64,000 nt of DNA from Marivita sp046591575 (GCF_046591575.1 NZ_JBIQWA010000001.1:62001-126000), one strand, 5' to 3'. Counted from the first letter of the stretch, positions 33,744 to 42,736 are shown. The notes: a model not told the origin generated them from the sequence alone. A program made the numbers and translations.

Positions 33744-34559
33744 CTATCCGCCCGGCTTTACAAACCGCGCCCCTCCGTTCGAGCGCTGACCGACTATGAC
33801 GCGCTTTGCCCCTTGCGATACGGGTGTACGCGCGGCATCATTCCGCATTTCGCGTTTCATGTCACTTACGACACCTGGCAACGTCATGCCAATCGCCTCT
33901 TTTTCAGATCCGTCGCGGGACATCATTGAAATAACCGACAAAATACGCAGACGCCCATCAATTCGAGTAAAGACCGGCGCACCGGACGATCCGAATGTCA
34001 CGTCACAATCGAATGTCATAAGACCACCACGATAGGTTTGTTTGTGGCGGCAGCCGGATTCACGCTGCAATGACGCGTTGCGCCCGCGCCCGTAGGACAC
34101 AAGCGTCACCTTGTTGGATTGAACGGTATCGGAATGAACCCTGAACGGTTCCGCCTCGGTGCTGTAAATCTCTCGATCCAGGCGCAAAAGCGCCAGATCC
34201 GTCATGACTTTCTGCGTCAAAGAGGCATTGCGAAGCGTTTGATACCCCTCCGCCAAAACGATCTTGGTAATCCGACGACTGGCTGCAGTTTGGCCATGCG
34301 TGTAGCCCGCGTGAAATCGCATTTTGCTTTTCGGCAAAATCTCTCCAGACGCATCATCAACGACGCAATGCGCTGCGGTCAGAACAAGATTGCGCGCGAT
34401 CAATGTCCCGGTACATGTCCCGGCCCCAAGATCAAGCCGACCGACACCTTCCCACCCCAAAAGCTCCCCACGATCATCCAGCCGGTCGCGTTCCTGGCCA
34501 AAGGCCACAGTTCCAGACCATAGGGAGATCATGATTAAGACAATCGCAGACCAATGCAT
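33744..34559 (-). CDS. Exported trypsin-like serine protease
   Basis: A 271-residue S1 protease with a signal peptide (MHWSAIVLIMISLWSGTVAFG). The catalytic His is in LTAAHCV, Asp in TDLALLRLD and Ser in FGSSGAPVF. Disulfide-forming Cys pairs surround them (GTCTGTLI...AAHC; SGCRHKQ...FDCDV). The start at 34559 follows GAGGTG; the frame open to 34631 gives a poor signal. Likely periplasmic or secreted. Confidence 0.88.
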   Translation of the reverse strand: MHWSAIVLIMISLWSGTVAFGQERDRLDDRGELLGWEGVGRLDLGAGTCTGTLIARNLVLTAAHCVVDDASGEILPKSKMRFHAGYTHGQTAASRRITKIVLAEGYQTLRNASLTQKVMTDLALLRLDREIYSTEAEPFRVHSDTVQSNKVTLVSYGRGRNASLQRESGCRHKQTYRGGLMTFDCDVTFGSSGAPVFTRIDGRLRILSVISMMSRDGSEKEAIGMTLPGVVSDMKREMRNDAARTPVSQGAKRVIVGQRSNGGARFVKPGG

Positions 34560-34709
34560 CGGGGCCACCTCGACGTTCAAACCAGTTGCCGGCGTCACCC
34601 CGGCAGATACGTGTACGTATTGGGTCTGCATGGCTAAAACGCGGCACCAAATCGTCGGGGATATGGCCTTGCGCTCGCGATAGGCATCAGGACGGCAAGA
34701 CTGACCGCA

Positions 34710-35471
34710 TCACACAAATTGTTCCCGGATCAACCGTTCTTCCAATCCGTGGCCGGGATCGAAAAGAACCTTGTGGGCGATCGACGGCTCTGAGCGAATG
34801 TCCACCCGCACCACATCCCGCACAGCGCGACCGTCAGCCTCTGCCATCACGGGGCGCTTTTGCGCCTCCATCACCTCGAACGTGACTTCCGCCGTTTTCG
34901 GCAAAAGCGCCCCGCGCCATCGCCTTGGGCGAAACGCCGCCACCGCAGTCAGCGCCAGCACATCGGACCCGATCGGCAAAATAGGCCCATGCGCGGAATA
35001 ATTGTAAGCTGTCGATCCAGCAGGCGTGGAGACCAGCGCACCGTCGCAGACCAGTTCGGACATGCGGACCTTTCCGTCAACAATGATCCGCAATCGCGCC
35101 GCCTGCGGCCCGGCCCGCAGCAACGACACTTCATTGATCGCCAATGCGCGCTGTTCACCGCCATCTTGCGTTGTGGCTTTCATGGACAGCGGATTGATGA
35201 CTTCCTGCTCTGCCTGCTCCAGCCGCTCTGGCAGCCCATGATCGGAATATTCGTTCATCAAAAACCCGACCGTGCCCCTGTTCATACCGTAAACCGGAGC
35301 CGGCAGATTTTGCGTGCGATGCAATGTGTCCAGCATAAAGCCATCGCCGCCCAGGGCCACAATGACATCCGCTCCATCTTCGTTGTGATCTCCGTAACGG
35401 CGTGTCAGCCCCGCTTTCGCGGATTGCGCAATCGGCGCGGAACTGGCGGCAAAAGCAATACGCAAAGACAT
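34710..35471 (-). CDS. nadK: NAD kinase
   Basis: A 253-residue enzyme that phosphorylates NAD to NADP. The family motif GGDGFML is at about residues 41-47, and DGALVSTPAGSTAYNYSAHGPI is the second conserved block. Length is at the short end of the family but complete. It is divergent from glyA. Confidence 0.95.
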   Translation of the reverse strand: MSLRIAFAASSAPIAQSAKAGLTRRYGDHNEDGADVIVALGGDGFMLDTLHRTQNLPAPVYGMNRGTVGFLMNEYSDHGLPERLEQAEQEVINPLSMKATTQDGGEQRALAINEVSLLRAGPQAARLRIIVDGKVRMSELVCDGALVSTPAGSTAYNYSAHGPILPIGSDVLALTAVAAFRPRRWRGALLPKTAEVTFEVMEAQKRPVMAEADGRAVRDVVRVDIRSEPSIAHKVLFDPGHGLEERLIREQFV

Positions 35472-35637
35472 GGGGTTGGTGGTCCTATCGGGTTATTTCA
35501 AGCAGACACAATCACACCGCGCCTGCCGGCACCACCCATTGCGTAATTTTGTTGCGTCAAACACCGGCGCAACCTTTGCCTTTTCGCCGAACTCCCTTAG
35601 GTAAGGCATATCACAAATTCGCTTTCAGGAGCCTGGC

Positions 35638-36933
35638 ATGAACGCGCCTCACCGAGACACTGGTTTTTTCACGAAATCCCTTTCTGACAGCGATCCGGAG
35701 CTGTTTGGGTCGATCACCGATGAGCTGGGCCGCCAGCGGGACGAGATTGAGCTGATCGCATCCGAGAACATCGTCAGCCGCGCGGTGATGGAGGCGCAGG
35801 GGTCGGTGATGACCAATAAATACGCCGAAGGCTATCCGGGTCGCCGCTATTATGGCGGGTGCCAGTTTGTGGATGTGGCCGAGAACCTGGCGATCGAGCG
35901 GGCGTGCCAGCTTTTTGAATGCGACTTTGCAAATGTGCAGCCAAATTCAGGCAGCCAGGCCAATCAGGGCGTGTTCACCGCTCTGCTGCAGCCGGGGGAT
36001 ACGATCCTGGGCATGAGCCTTGATGCCGGGGGGCACCTGACGCATGGGGCCAAGCCGAACCAGTCGGGCAAGTGGTTCAACGCCATTCAGTACGGTGTGC
36101 GCCGCGAGGACAACCTGCTGGATTACGATCAGGTGCAGGCGCTTGCCACGGAACATCAGCCAAAGCTGATCATCGCCGGTGGCTCTGCCATCCCGCGCCA
36201 GATCGACTTTGCCCGCATGCGCGAGATTGCCGACAGCGTGGGTGCCTATCTGCATGTGGACATGGCGCATTTCGCCGGGCTGGTGGCGGCGGGCGAACAC
36301 CCCAGCCCGTTCCCGCATGCGCATGTGGCGACGACGACGACGCACAAGACGCTGCGTGGGCCACGCGGCGGCATGATCCTGACCAATGACGAGGCGCTGG
36401 CGAAAAAGTTCAACTCTGCCATTTTCCCCGGCATTCAGGGCGGGCCGCTGATGCATGTGATCGCGGCCAAGGCGGTGGCCTTTGGCGAGGCGTTGCGCCC
36501 GGATTTCAAGGTTTACCAACAGAACGTCATCCGCAATGCTCAGGCGCTGTCGGATCAGCTGATCAAAGGCGGTCTGGACACCGTGACCCACGGCACCGAC
36601 ACGCATGTGGTGCTGGTGGATCTGCGCCCGAAAGGCGTGAAGGGCAATGCCACGGAAAAGGCGCTGGGACGGGCGCATATCACCTGTAACAAGAACGGAG
36701 TGCCGTTTGATCCGGAAAAGCCGATGGTCACGTCTGGCATTCGCCTTGGCACACCCGCAGGAACAACCCGAGGGTTCGGCGAGGCGGAATTCCGTCAGAT
36801 CGCCGATTGGATCATCGAGGTGACAGAGGGTCTGTCTGCCAATGGCGAAGACGGGAACGCGGCGGTTGAGGACGCGGTCCGAGGTAAAGTTGCCGAGCTT
36901 TGCGCCCGGTTTCCGATCTACCCCTACCTCTAG
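35638..36933 (+). CDS. glyA: Serine hydroxymethyltransferase
   Basis: A 431-residue PLP enzyme interconverting serine and glycine with tetrahydrofolate. The PLP Lys is in TTTTHKTLRGPRGG near residue 238, and IELIASENIVS and TNKYAEGYPGRRYYGG are intact. AGGAG lies just before the start. Codon use is noticeably more biased to G/C at third positions than in neighbouring genes, probably reflecting high expression. Together with gcvTHP it connects glycine to one-carbon units. Confidence 0.96.
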   Translation: MNAPHRDTGFFTKSLSDSDPELFGSITDELGRQRDEIELIASENIVSRAVMEAQGSVMTNKYAEGYPGRRYYGGCQFVDVAENLAIERACQLFECDFANVQPNSGSQANQGVFTALLQPGDTILGMSLDAGGHLTHGAKPNQSGKWFNAIQYGVRREDNLLDYDQVQALATEHQPKLIIAGGSAIPRQIDFARMREIADSVGAYLHVDMAHFAGLVAAGEHPSPFPHAHVATTTTHKTLRGPRGGMILTNDEALAKKFNSAIFPGIQGGPLMHVIAAKAVAFGEALRPDFKVYQQNVIRNAQALSDQLIKGGLDTVTHGTDTHVVLVDLRPKGVKGNATEKALGRAHITCNKNGVPFDPEKPMVTSGIRLGTPAGTTRGFGEAEFRQIADWIIEVTEGLSANGEDGNAAVEDAVRGKVAELCARFPIYPYL

Positions 36934-36951
36934 AATTTACTGCCCCGGTCA

Positions 36952-36975
36952 AAGATTCTTCGTACGAAGAATCTT
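36952..36975. repeat. 24-base perfect palindrome after glyA
   Basis: Arms AAGATTCTTCGT and ACGAAGAATCTT make a perfect palindrome 19 bases after the glyA stop. No T tract follows. It resembles in size and placement the palindromes after the MORN gene. Confidence 0.9.
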
Positions 36976-37001
36976 GCCAACCAACAGTAAATAATTGGTG
37001 C

Positions 37002-37046
37002 AAAAGGAAAATAGATGCGCAACTTCATGCGCATCTTTTTCCTTTT
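37002..37046. terminator. Terminator between glyA and leuA
   Basis: AGATGCGCA (37013-37021), loop ACTTCA and TGCGCATCT (37028-37036) form a perfect nine-pair stem. It is flanked by AAAAGGAAAA before and TTTTCCTTTT after, so it has a T tract on both strands. It ends glyA transcription just upstream of the leuA promoter. Confidence 0.85.
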
Positions 37047-37052
37047 ATCCGC

Positions 37053-37080
37053 TTTTCATTCAAGTTTTGCGCGGTATAGT
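37053..37080 (+). promoter_or_regulatory. Putative leuA promoter
   Basis: TTTTCA (37053-37058), a 16-base spacer and TATAGT (37075-37080). The predicted start, seven to eight bases after the -10, falls at 37087-37088, on the ATG of the leader peptide. Confidence 0.55.
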
Positions 37081-37087
37081 CCAACCC

Positions 37088-37174
37088 ATGACACTTTTGG
37101 TCCATATCACATCTGCCTCGCAGATATTTGCGCATCTTGCGTTGACCACCCGTCTTCTCCTAATCCGCCTCTGA
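37088..37174 (+). CDS. leuL: Leucine-rich leader peptide of leuA (attenuator)
   Basis: A 28-codon frame that is too short for routine gene calls. Eight of 28 codons are Leu, and it ends Arg-Leu-Leu-Leu-Ile-Arg-Leu-stop. The stop lies inside the 5' arm of a strong hairpin (37168-37205), so ribosome position on the Leu codons would decide which RNA structure forms. No Shine-Dalgarno precedes the ATG, but the predicted transcription start coincides with it, so the peptide is probably read from a leaderless message, as known for trpL of Sinorhizobium. Confidence 0.65.
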   Translation: MTLLVHITSASQIFAHLALTTRLLLIRL

Positions 37175-37205
37175 GCGCGGCCGTTCCGGCGCGACCGCTC
37201 AGAGG
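37168..37205 (+). promoter_or_regulatory. Attenuator hairpin in the leuA leader
   Basis: CCTCTGAGCG (37168-37177) and CGCTCAGAGG (37196-37205) form a perfect ten-pair stem; inside it GCCG-TTC-CGGC adds more pairs. The 5' arm contains the stop codon of the leader peptide. There is no T tract after it, so it may be the pause or anti-terminator stem, or act on translation. TCTCC just upstream (37156-37160) can pair with GGAGA just downstream as an alternative fold. Confidence 0.6.
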
Positions 37206-37254
37206 GAGACCGCTTCGCGCCGACGATTGGGACGAGACAAGAAAGATCAAAGAC

Positions 37255-38814
37255 ATGGCACAAATAGACAAGAACCGGGTGGTCATTTTCGACACCACCC
37301 TGCGCGACGGCGAACAATCGCCTGGCGCAACAATGACTCATGACGAAAAGCTGGAGATCGCCGAACTGCTTGACGATATGGGTGTCGACATCATCGAGGC
37401 CGGCTTTCCGATTGCGTCCGAGGGCGACTTTCGCGCCGTCAGCGAAATCGCCGAACGCAGCAAAAACGCTGTCATCTGTGGCCTTGCGCGCGCGCAACTG
37501 CCTGACATCGACCGATGTTGGGAGGCCGTAAAAAATGCCGGCAAACCGCGTATCCACACGTTTATCGGCACGTCACCACTGCACCGCGCGATCCCGAATC
37601 TTAGTCAAGATGAAATGGCCGAGCGGATTGAACAAACCGTCACCCACGCCCGCAATCTTTGCGACAATGTACAATGGTCACCCATGGATGCCACCCGCAC
37701 CGAATGGGACTATCTGTGCCGCACGGTTGAGATTGCGATCAAAGCCGGGGCAACCACGATCAACATTCCCGATACAGTCGGTTATACCGCACCAGTCGAA
37801 TCCGCAGACCTGATCCGGCGGTTGATCGAAACGGTTCCGGGCGCGGATGACGTTGTTTTTGCCACACATTGCCACAATGACCTTGGCATGGCGACCGCCA
37901 ACGCACTGGCCGCCGTCGAGGGCGGTGCGCGGCAGATCGAATGTACGGTCAACGGTCTTGGCGAACGCGCTGGCAACACCGCGTTGGAAGAGGTGGTCAT
38001 GGCTCTCAAGGTGCGTTCGGACATCATGCCGTATCATACCGGGATCGACACGAAAAAAATCATGCACATCTCGCGTCGGGTCAGCACCGTGTCCGGCTTT
38101 CCAGTGCAATTCAACAAAGCCATTGTCGGCAAAAACGCCTTTGCTCATGAAAGCGGCATCCATCAGGACGGCATGCTGAAAAACGCCGAAACCTTCGAGA
38201 TCATGCGCCCAGAGGATGTGGGCATCGCGGGCACATCCTTGCCTTTGGGCAAACATTCCGGACGCGCCGCATTACGCGCCAAGTTGAAAGATCTTGGCGT
38301 GGATGTTGGCGACAACCAGCTCAAAGACATTTTTGTTCGGTTCAAAGACCTGGCTGACCGCAAGAAAGAGGTGTTCGACGATGACATCCTGGCCCTGGTG
38401 TCGGCGGCTTCGGATGAGGACGACATCTTGCAGCTGGTGAACCTCAAGGTCATTTGCGGCACAGGTCCAGCAGAAGCAACGCTGGAGATGGAGATTGACG
38501 GCACCGAGCAGACCGCTGTCAGCGAAGGTGATGGGCCTGTAGACGCGACCTTCAAGGCCATTCGCAGGCTGCATCCCAATAAGGCGCGTCTTCAGCTGTA
38601 TCAGGTGCATGCGGTGACCGAAGGCACCGATGCGCAGGCCACGGTCTCTGTGCGGCTGGAAGAGGATGGCATGATCTCGACAGGCCAATCCGCAGATACC
38701 GATACGGTTGTTGCCTCGGCGAAAGCGTACATCAACGCCTTGAACCGGCTGCTGGTCCGGCGCGGAAAAACCGGCAAGGATGTCAAGGAAATCTCGTATC
38801 GCGACGTGACTTGA
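37255..38814 (+). CDS. leuA: 2-isopropylmalate synthase
   Basis: A 519-residue enzyme joining acetyl-CoA and 2-oxoisovalerate in the first committed step of leucine synthesis. The FDTTLRDGEQSPGATM motif starts near residue 11, metal-binding HCHNDLGMA and NGLGERAGN are present, and a C-terminal LeuA allosteric domain (residues about 390-510) allows leucine feedback. The start MAQIDKNRVVIFDTTLRDGE at 37255 fits the family; an ATG at 37015 in the same frame runs through the terminator and leader and is rejected. Confidence 0.97.
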   Translation: MAQIDKNRVVIFDTTLRDGEQSPGATMTHDEKLEIAELLDDMGVDIIEAGFPIASEGDFRAVSEIAERSKNAVICGLARAQLPDIDRCWEAVKNAGKPRIHTFIGTSPLHRAIPNLSQDEMAERIEQTVTHARNLCDNVQWSPMDATRTEWDYLCRTVEIAIKAGATTINIPDTVGYTAPVESADLIRRLIETVPGADDVVFATHCHNDLGMATANALAAVEGGARQIECTVNGLGERAGNTALEEVVMALKVRSDIMPYHTGIDTKKIMHISRRVSTVSGFPVQFNKAIVGKNAFAHESGIHQDGMLKNAETFEIMRPEDVGIAGTSLPLGKHSGRAALRAKLKDLGVDVGDNQLKDIFVRFKDLADRKKEVFDDDILALVSAASDEDDILQLVNLKVICGTGPAEATLEMEIDGTEQTAVSEGDGPVDATFKAIRRLHPNKARLQLYQVHAVTEGTDAQATVSVRLEEDGMISTGQSADTDTVVASAKAYINALNRLLVRRGKTGKDVKEISYRDVT

Positions 38815-38854
38815 TCAGCGACAACTCCGTCGGATTTCCAGAGCATTCACACAT

Positions 38855-38882
38855 AAGGTCGGGCCTCACGCCCGGCCTTTCT
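38855..38882 (+). terminator. Rho-independent terminator of leuA
   Basis: AAGGTCGGGC (38855-38864), loop CTCAC and GCCCGGCCTT (38870-38879) form a ten-pair stem with one G-T pair, followed by TCTTG. It lies 40 bases after the leuA stop. Confidence 0.85.
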
Positions 38883-38933
38883 TGTGTCTCGCGCGCCGAT
38901 GCGCAAACTGTAGCCAATTGGCTGCCCAGCGGA

Positions 38934-38990
38934 TCAGGCACCAGGCAGGACGATCAGGGTCGATGTGCCACAAACCCGGATATCAACCAT
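38934..38990 (-). pseudogene. Remnant of pdeM (ligase-associated metallophosphoesterase)
   Basis: An ATG overlaps the helicase stop in TGATG, exactly where pdeM normally starts. It opens an 18-codon frame reading MVDIRVCGTSTLIVLPGA, then stops. This resembles the first strand of PdeM proteins (a hydrophobic stretch, Gly-Thr, Leu, Leu-Pro-x-Gly-Ala), but the phosphoesterase body with its DLHLGK motif is missing; leuA and its terminator follow at once. I read it as the stub left by a deletion. The similarity is from memory and short. Confidence 0.45.
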
Positions 38991-41437
38991 CAGAAGGGCA
39001 CGCGCCATTTCGGTTGGCTTGGTTTCACATCAACCTGTGCCAGACCAGACGCTTCCATCAGTCGGGTAACTTCTTCTTCCAGCAACCGTTCATCCGCCGC
39101 TCCGCGAACGGGCACGCGACCGGGCTCAAGAAACAGCGGCGCGGCCAAAGGTGTGACGCGCTTCAGACGCACCAGGTCGATCCGATCCTCCACACGTTCA
39201 GTCATTTCGCGGATACGGCTGAAATCCACCAGACCGCGCATCGCCTCTTCCTGGGTGATCTGCATCAAAAGATGGTCAGGGTCGTATTTAAGAAGCGTAT
39301 CATAAAGAATGTCCGATGACATTGTCGCCTGTCGTCCGGTTTTGCGCTGCCCGCCAAGATTGCGTTCGATCAGCCCGGCAATGGTGGCCGAGGCGCGAAA
39401 TGTTCGTTTCATCACGGCGTTGCCCGCCAACCATGTTTCCAGCCCTGCCTCCAGTGCCGCAATGTCAAACAACGGCGCAGGATCAACCACAGCATCCAGC
39501 CCCCAAATCAAAACCGCATAATCTGTGGCAACAAACCCCATTGGGGCAAGGCCTTCTTCTTCCATCCGCTTGGTCAGCAAAAGACCCAGCGTCTGCATCG
39601 CGTTGCGACCGGCAAATCCGTAAGCCACCAATTGTTCGCGCCCGTCATGCGGAAAGCTCTCGATCAACAAACGGCCTGGCTGGGGAAGGCGGCTCACACG
39701 GCGCTGCATCTGCAGCCAATCCCGGGTGTGATCCGGCAAATCGGGCCAGTCACTCTGCTGCAGCAGATTTACGATGCGATGCGACAGCTGTGTGGATGTG
39801 GCGAACTTCGTCCCCATAAAAGTGGCAATTTTGGGTTTCCTGCCGGCATCTCTCGTGACCTCGACCGTAAGTTCACGCAGACCTTCGTATTTCACAATCT
39901 GCCCGCCGATCAGAAACGTATCACCCCGCGTCAATGTCGCGGCAAAGCCCTCTTCGATTTCGCCAAGAGGCGCGCCGCCGCGGCCCCTCCATCGCACTTT
40001 CAAGGTATCCGTGTCTTGGATCGTTCCAATGTTCTGACGGATTCGGGTCGCAGATCTGGGATCACGCAACTGCCATCGGCCGTCAGCGCGCTGCTGCAGG
40101 CGTTGCCACTGATCATAGGCCCGCAGTGCATATCCTCCGGTCGCACAAAAATCGAGACATGCCTGAAACTCTTCTCGGCACAGATCTGCATAGGCCCCCG
40201 CGGTGGTCATCTCGGCAAACAGGTCATCTGCATCAAAGGGCCCCGAACAGGCCGCAATCAGAATATGCTGGCACAACACATCACGCGGACCGCGACCGCG
40301 CCATTCCCCATCCAGATCATGGGCCCTGACCGCATCCAGCGCCGCCACACATTCGACAACTTCAAAACGATTGGCCGGAACAAGCAGCGCTTTGGACGGG
40401 GCGTTATACCTGTGATTAGCACGACCGATCCGCTGCACCAATCGTTTAACATTTTTCGGCGCACCAATCTGAATGACCAGATCGACATCACCCCAGTCAA
40501 TGCCAAGATCAAGACTCCCGGTACAGACAATCGCCCGCAGATCACCACGCACCATGGCCGCTTCAACCTTTTCGCGCTGTCCACGATCCAAAGATCCGTG
40601 GTGAATCCCAATCGGCAAGGCCTCCTCGTTGGCCAGCCAAAGATTGTGGAAAAAGATCTCTGCCTGCGCGCGGGTGTTGTGAAAAATCAACGTGGTCTTA
40701 TGTTTTTTGACTTCTTCCAGAACGGCAGGAATGGCGTATTTGGCGCCACCTCCGGACCAGGGCGGCGCGTCCTGTGTAACCAGCATCGAAATGTCAGGCT
40801 CTGGCCCCGGATCGGCCAAAACGATGTCGCAGGGGTCCGGGTGTTTTGCCAACAATCGCGCGATTGCACCGGGGTCTTCGACAGTTGCCGAAAGACCGAC
40901 CCGTCGCAAATCAGGGCACAGAAATTGAAGCCGGGCCAGCGCCAGCATGAGCTGATCTCCCCGTTTGCTTTCGGCCAAGGCATGAATCTCGTCCACGATC
41001 ACCCGTTGAACACCTGCAAACATCCGGTGAGCATCGTCATAGCTTGTCAGCAAAGCCAGGGATTCCGGCGTGGTCAAAAGAATATGCGGCGGGTCCGCAC
41101 GTTGGCGTTTCTTGATATGCGCCGAGGTGTCACCGGTGCGGTCTTCGACACGGATCGGCAAACCCGCCTCTTCGATTGGCGTGCGCAGGTTTCGCTTGAT
41201 ATCAGCGGCAAGCGCCTTGAGCGGGCTGACATAGAGCGTGTGCAATCCATCTTTCGGCCTGTCCGCCAGTTCTTTAAGCGTCGGCAGAAATCCAGCCAGC
41301 GTCTTGCCGCCACCGGTGGGCGCAATCAACAGAAGACACGGTTCAGCCGAGCGTTCCAGCATGTCTTGCTGATGCGGATGAATGGTCCATCCGCGCGCAT
41401 CAAACCATGATTGAAGAGAAGCAGGTAAAGCTGTCAT
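38990..41437 (-). CDS. Ligase-associated DEXH-box DNA helicase (Lhr family)
   Basis: An 815-residue superfamily 2 helicase. Motif I is APTGGGKT near residue 40, motif II is VDEIHA, motif III is LSATV and motif VI QRIGRANH. A winged-helix and the Lhr C-terminal domain follow. This subgroup belongs to a bacterial DNA repair set with an ATP-dependent ligase, an exonuclease and the phosphoesterase PdeM. Here only the helicase is whole; the ligase and exonuclease genes are not in the neighbourhood and pdeM is a stub. Confidence 0.88.
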   Translation of the reverse strand: MTALPASLQSWFDARGWTIHPHQQDMLERSAEPCLLLIAPTGGGKTLAGFLPTLKELADRPKDGLHTLYVSPLKALAADIKRNLRTPIEEAGLPIRVEDRTGDTSAHIKKRQRADPPHILLTTPESLALLTSYDDAHRMFAGVQRVIVDEIHALAESKRGDQLMLALARLQFLCPDLRRVGLSATVEDPGAIARLLAKHPDPCDIVLADPGPEPDISMLVTQDAPPWSGGGAKYAIPAVLEEVKKHKTTLIFHNTRAQAEIFFHNLWLANEEALPIGIHHGSLDRGQREKVEAAMVRGDLRAIVCTGSLDLGIDWGDVDLVIQIGAPKNVKRLVQRIGRANHRYNAPSKALLVPANRFEVVECVAALDAVRAHDLDGEWRGRGPRDVLCQHILIAACSGPFDADDLFAEMTTAGAYADLCREEFQACLDFCATGGYALRAYDQWQRLQQRADGRWQLRDPRSATRIRQNIGTIQDTDTLKVRWRGRGGAPLGEIEEGFAATLTRGDTFLIGGQIVKYEGLRELTVEVTRDAGRKPKIATFMGTKFATSTQLSHRIVNLLQQSDWPDLPDHTRDWLQMQRRVSRLPQPGRLLIESFPHDGREQLVAYGFAGRNAMQTLGLLLTKRMEEEGLAPMGFVATDYAVLIWGLDAVVDPAPLFDIAALEAGLETWLAGNAVMKRTFRASATIAGLIERNLGGQRKTGRQATMSSDILYDTLLKYDPDHLLMQITQEEAMRGLVDFSRIREMTERVEDRIDLVRLKRVTPLAAPLFLEPGRVPVRGAADERLLEEEVTRLMEASGLAQVDVKPSQPKWRVPF

Positions 41438-41539
41438 GGGCTGTTAAATAACCTGCTTGTGCCAGAATAAAAACGGCCGACGGCATTGCGGGCCGATTGC
41501 CGTTCCGTCACTAGTCGCATGGGCCATGAAAGGGCTGGC

Positions 41540-42694
41540 ATGACACATCCGCTTGTCATCACAGGGGTGATTTATCTTGCAGGATTGGGCGCTGCAGGCC
41601 AGTTCTCCAAACTTGCCGTGAGCTTTGTCGCGTTGACCGAGCTTTACCATGGGCGCGAGGCGACCTTGGGGTTGACCGTGTCGCTGATCAGCCTGGTTGG
41701 TGTTGTGCTTGGGCTTGTGGCGGGGATGGTTGTAAACCGTATCGGTGCGCGTCGCGCGTTGATCTGGGCCTTGGCATTTGGTGCGGCAATATCTGCTTGG
41801 CAGGTCAGCCTGCCTGCGCTGCCAACATTGATGGCAAGCCGTATCCTCGAAGGGCTGTCCCATCTGTTGATTGTAGTTGCTGCGCCGACCCTGATTTCGG
41901 AAATGACGCCGGACCGTTTACGCCCTGCCGCCCTGACGCTGTGGAGCACGTTTTTCGGGGTTGCCTTTGCATTAACCGCGCTGATTGCGCCCGGTCTGAT
42001 CACCTTTGGCGGCTTGTCAGCGTTGCTGGCTGCGCATGGTGTTTGGATGGCACTGGCTTGTGGTCTGTGCGTTGCCGTCCTGCCAAAGCCCGAAACACAA
42101 CAGGATTTCGCCCAACCACCCGGCTCTGTCTTCGCCAGACATCTTCGCGCCTACGCCACACCGGGCATCGCGGCACCTGCCCTGGCGTGGCTTTGTTATA
42201 CACTGACCTTTGTGTCTGTCCTCACCGTGCTGCCATTACTGACCGGGCCAACCGATGCGGTCTGGCTGGCCAGCTTGGCACCTCTTGTCTCGATCAGTGT
42301 CGCTTTGACCGCGGGCATCTTTTTGCTGAACAGGATACGCGCCTTGCCCATCGTCATCTGGGGGTTTTTCGCCTGTCTTGTGGCATCGACACTTGCGCTT
42401 GCAGCTGACTTTTCACCGCTGAGCATCCTGATCCTATTTGCCGCAATGGCATTCGTTCAGGGGTCGGGCTTTGCCGTTGTGCCGCAACTCAATCCCGATC
42501 CGAACGCCCGCGCTTTGGCGAATGGTGCGCTGGCGCAGATGGGCAATGTTGGAAACCTGGCCGGCACGCCGCTGTTGATCGCCATTTATCAGGGCGCGCC
42601 GACATTCGGCCCATTTGTTTTTCTGGCCGTCGCCTATGCCGGTGGGCTGTGTCTGACATGGATCATCGGCCGCCGTGCAATGGCCGCGCTGTAG
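41540..42694 (+). CDS. MFS transporter
   Basis: A 384-residue inner-membrane transporter with about twelve hydrophobic segments. The loop after segment 2 carries NRIGARRAL, a weak form of the MFS signature. The substrate is unknown; the family includes drug and metabolite exporters. The start MTHPLVITGVIYLAG at 41540 has AAAGGG five bases upstream. It is divergent from the helicase and convergent with ribE. Confidence 0.8.
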   Translation: MTHPLVITGVIYLAGLGAAGQFSKLAVSFVALTELYHGREATLGLTVSLISLVGVVLGLVAGMVVNRIGARRALIWALAFGAAISAWQVSLPALPTLMASRILEGLSHLLIVVAAPTLISEMTPDRLRPAALTLWSTFFGVAFALTALIAPGLITFGGLSALLAAHGVWMALACGLCVAVLPKPETQQDFAQPPGSVFARHLRAYATPGIAAPALAWLCYTLTFVSVLTVLPLLTGPTDAVWLASLAPLVSISVALTAGIFLLNRIRALPIVIWGFFACLVASTLALAADFSPLSILILFAAMAFVQGSGFAVVPQLNPDPNARALANGALAQMGNVGNLAGTPLLIAIYQGAPTFGPFVFLAVAYAGGLCLTWIIGRRAMAAL

Positions 42695-42736
42695 AAAACA
42701 CGACGGTTCCGCAACACGTTCAAACGCCAGCCGGAA

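Noticed and set aside
37015..37254. N-terminal extension of leuA from an ATG at 37015
   Set aside because: The extension would encode a terminator, promoter and leader peptide region; LeuA proteins begin near MAQIDKNRVVIFDTTLRDG.
39632..41410. 592-codon plus-strand open frame
   Set aside because: Antisense shadow of the helicase gene, whose motifs are intact on the minus strand.
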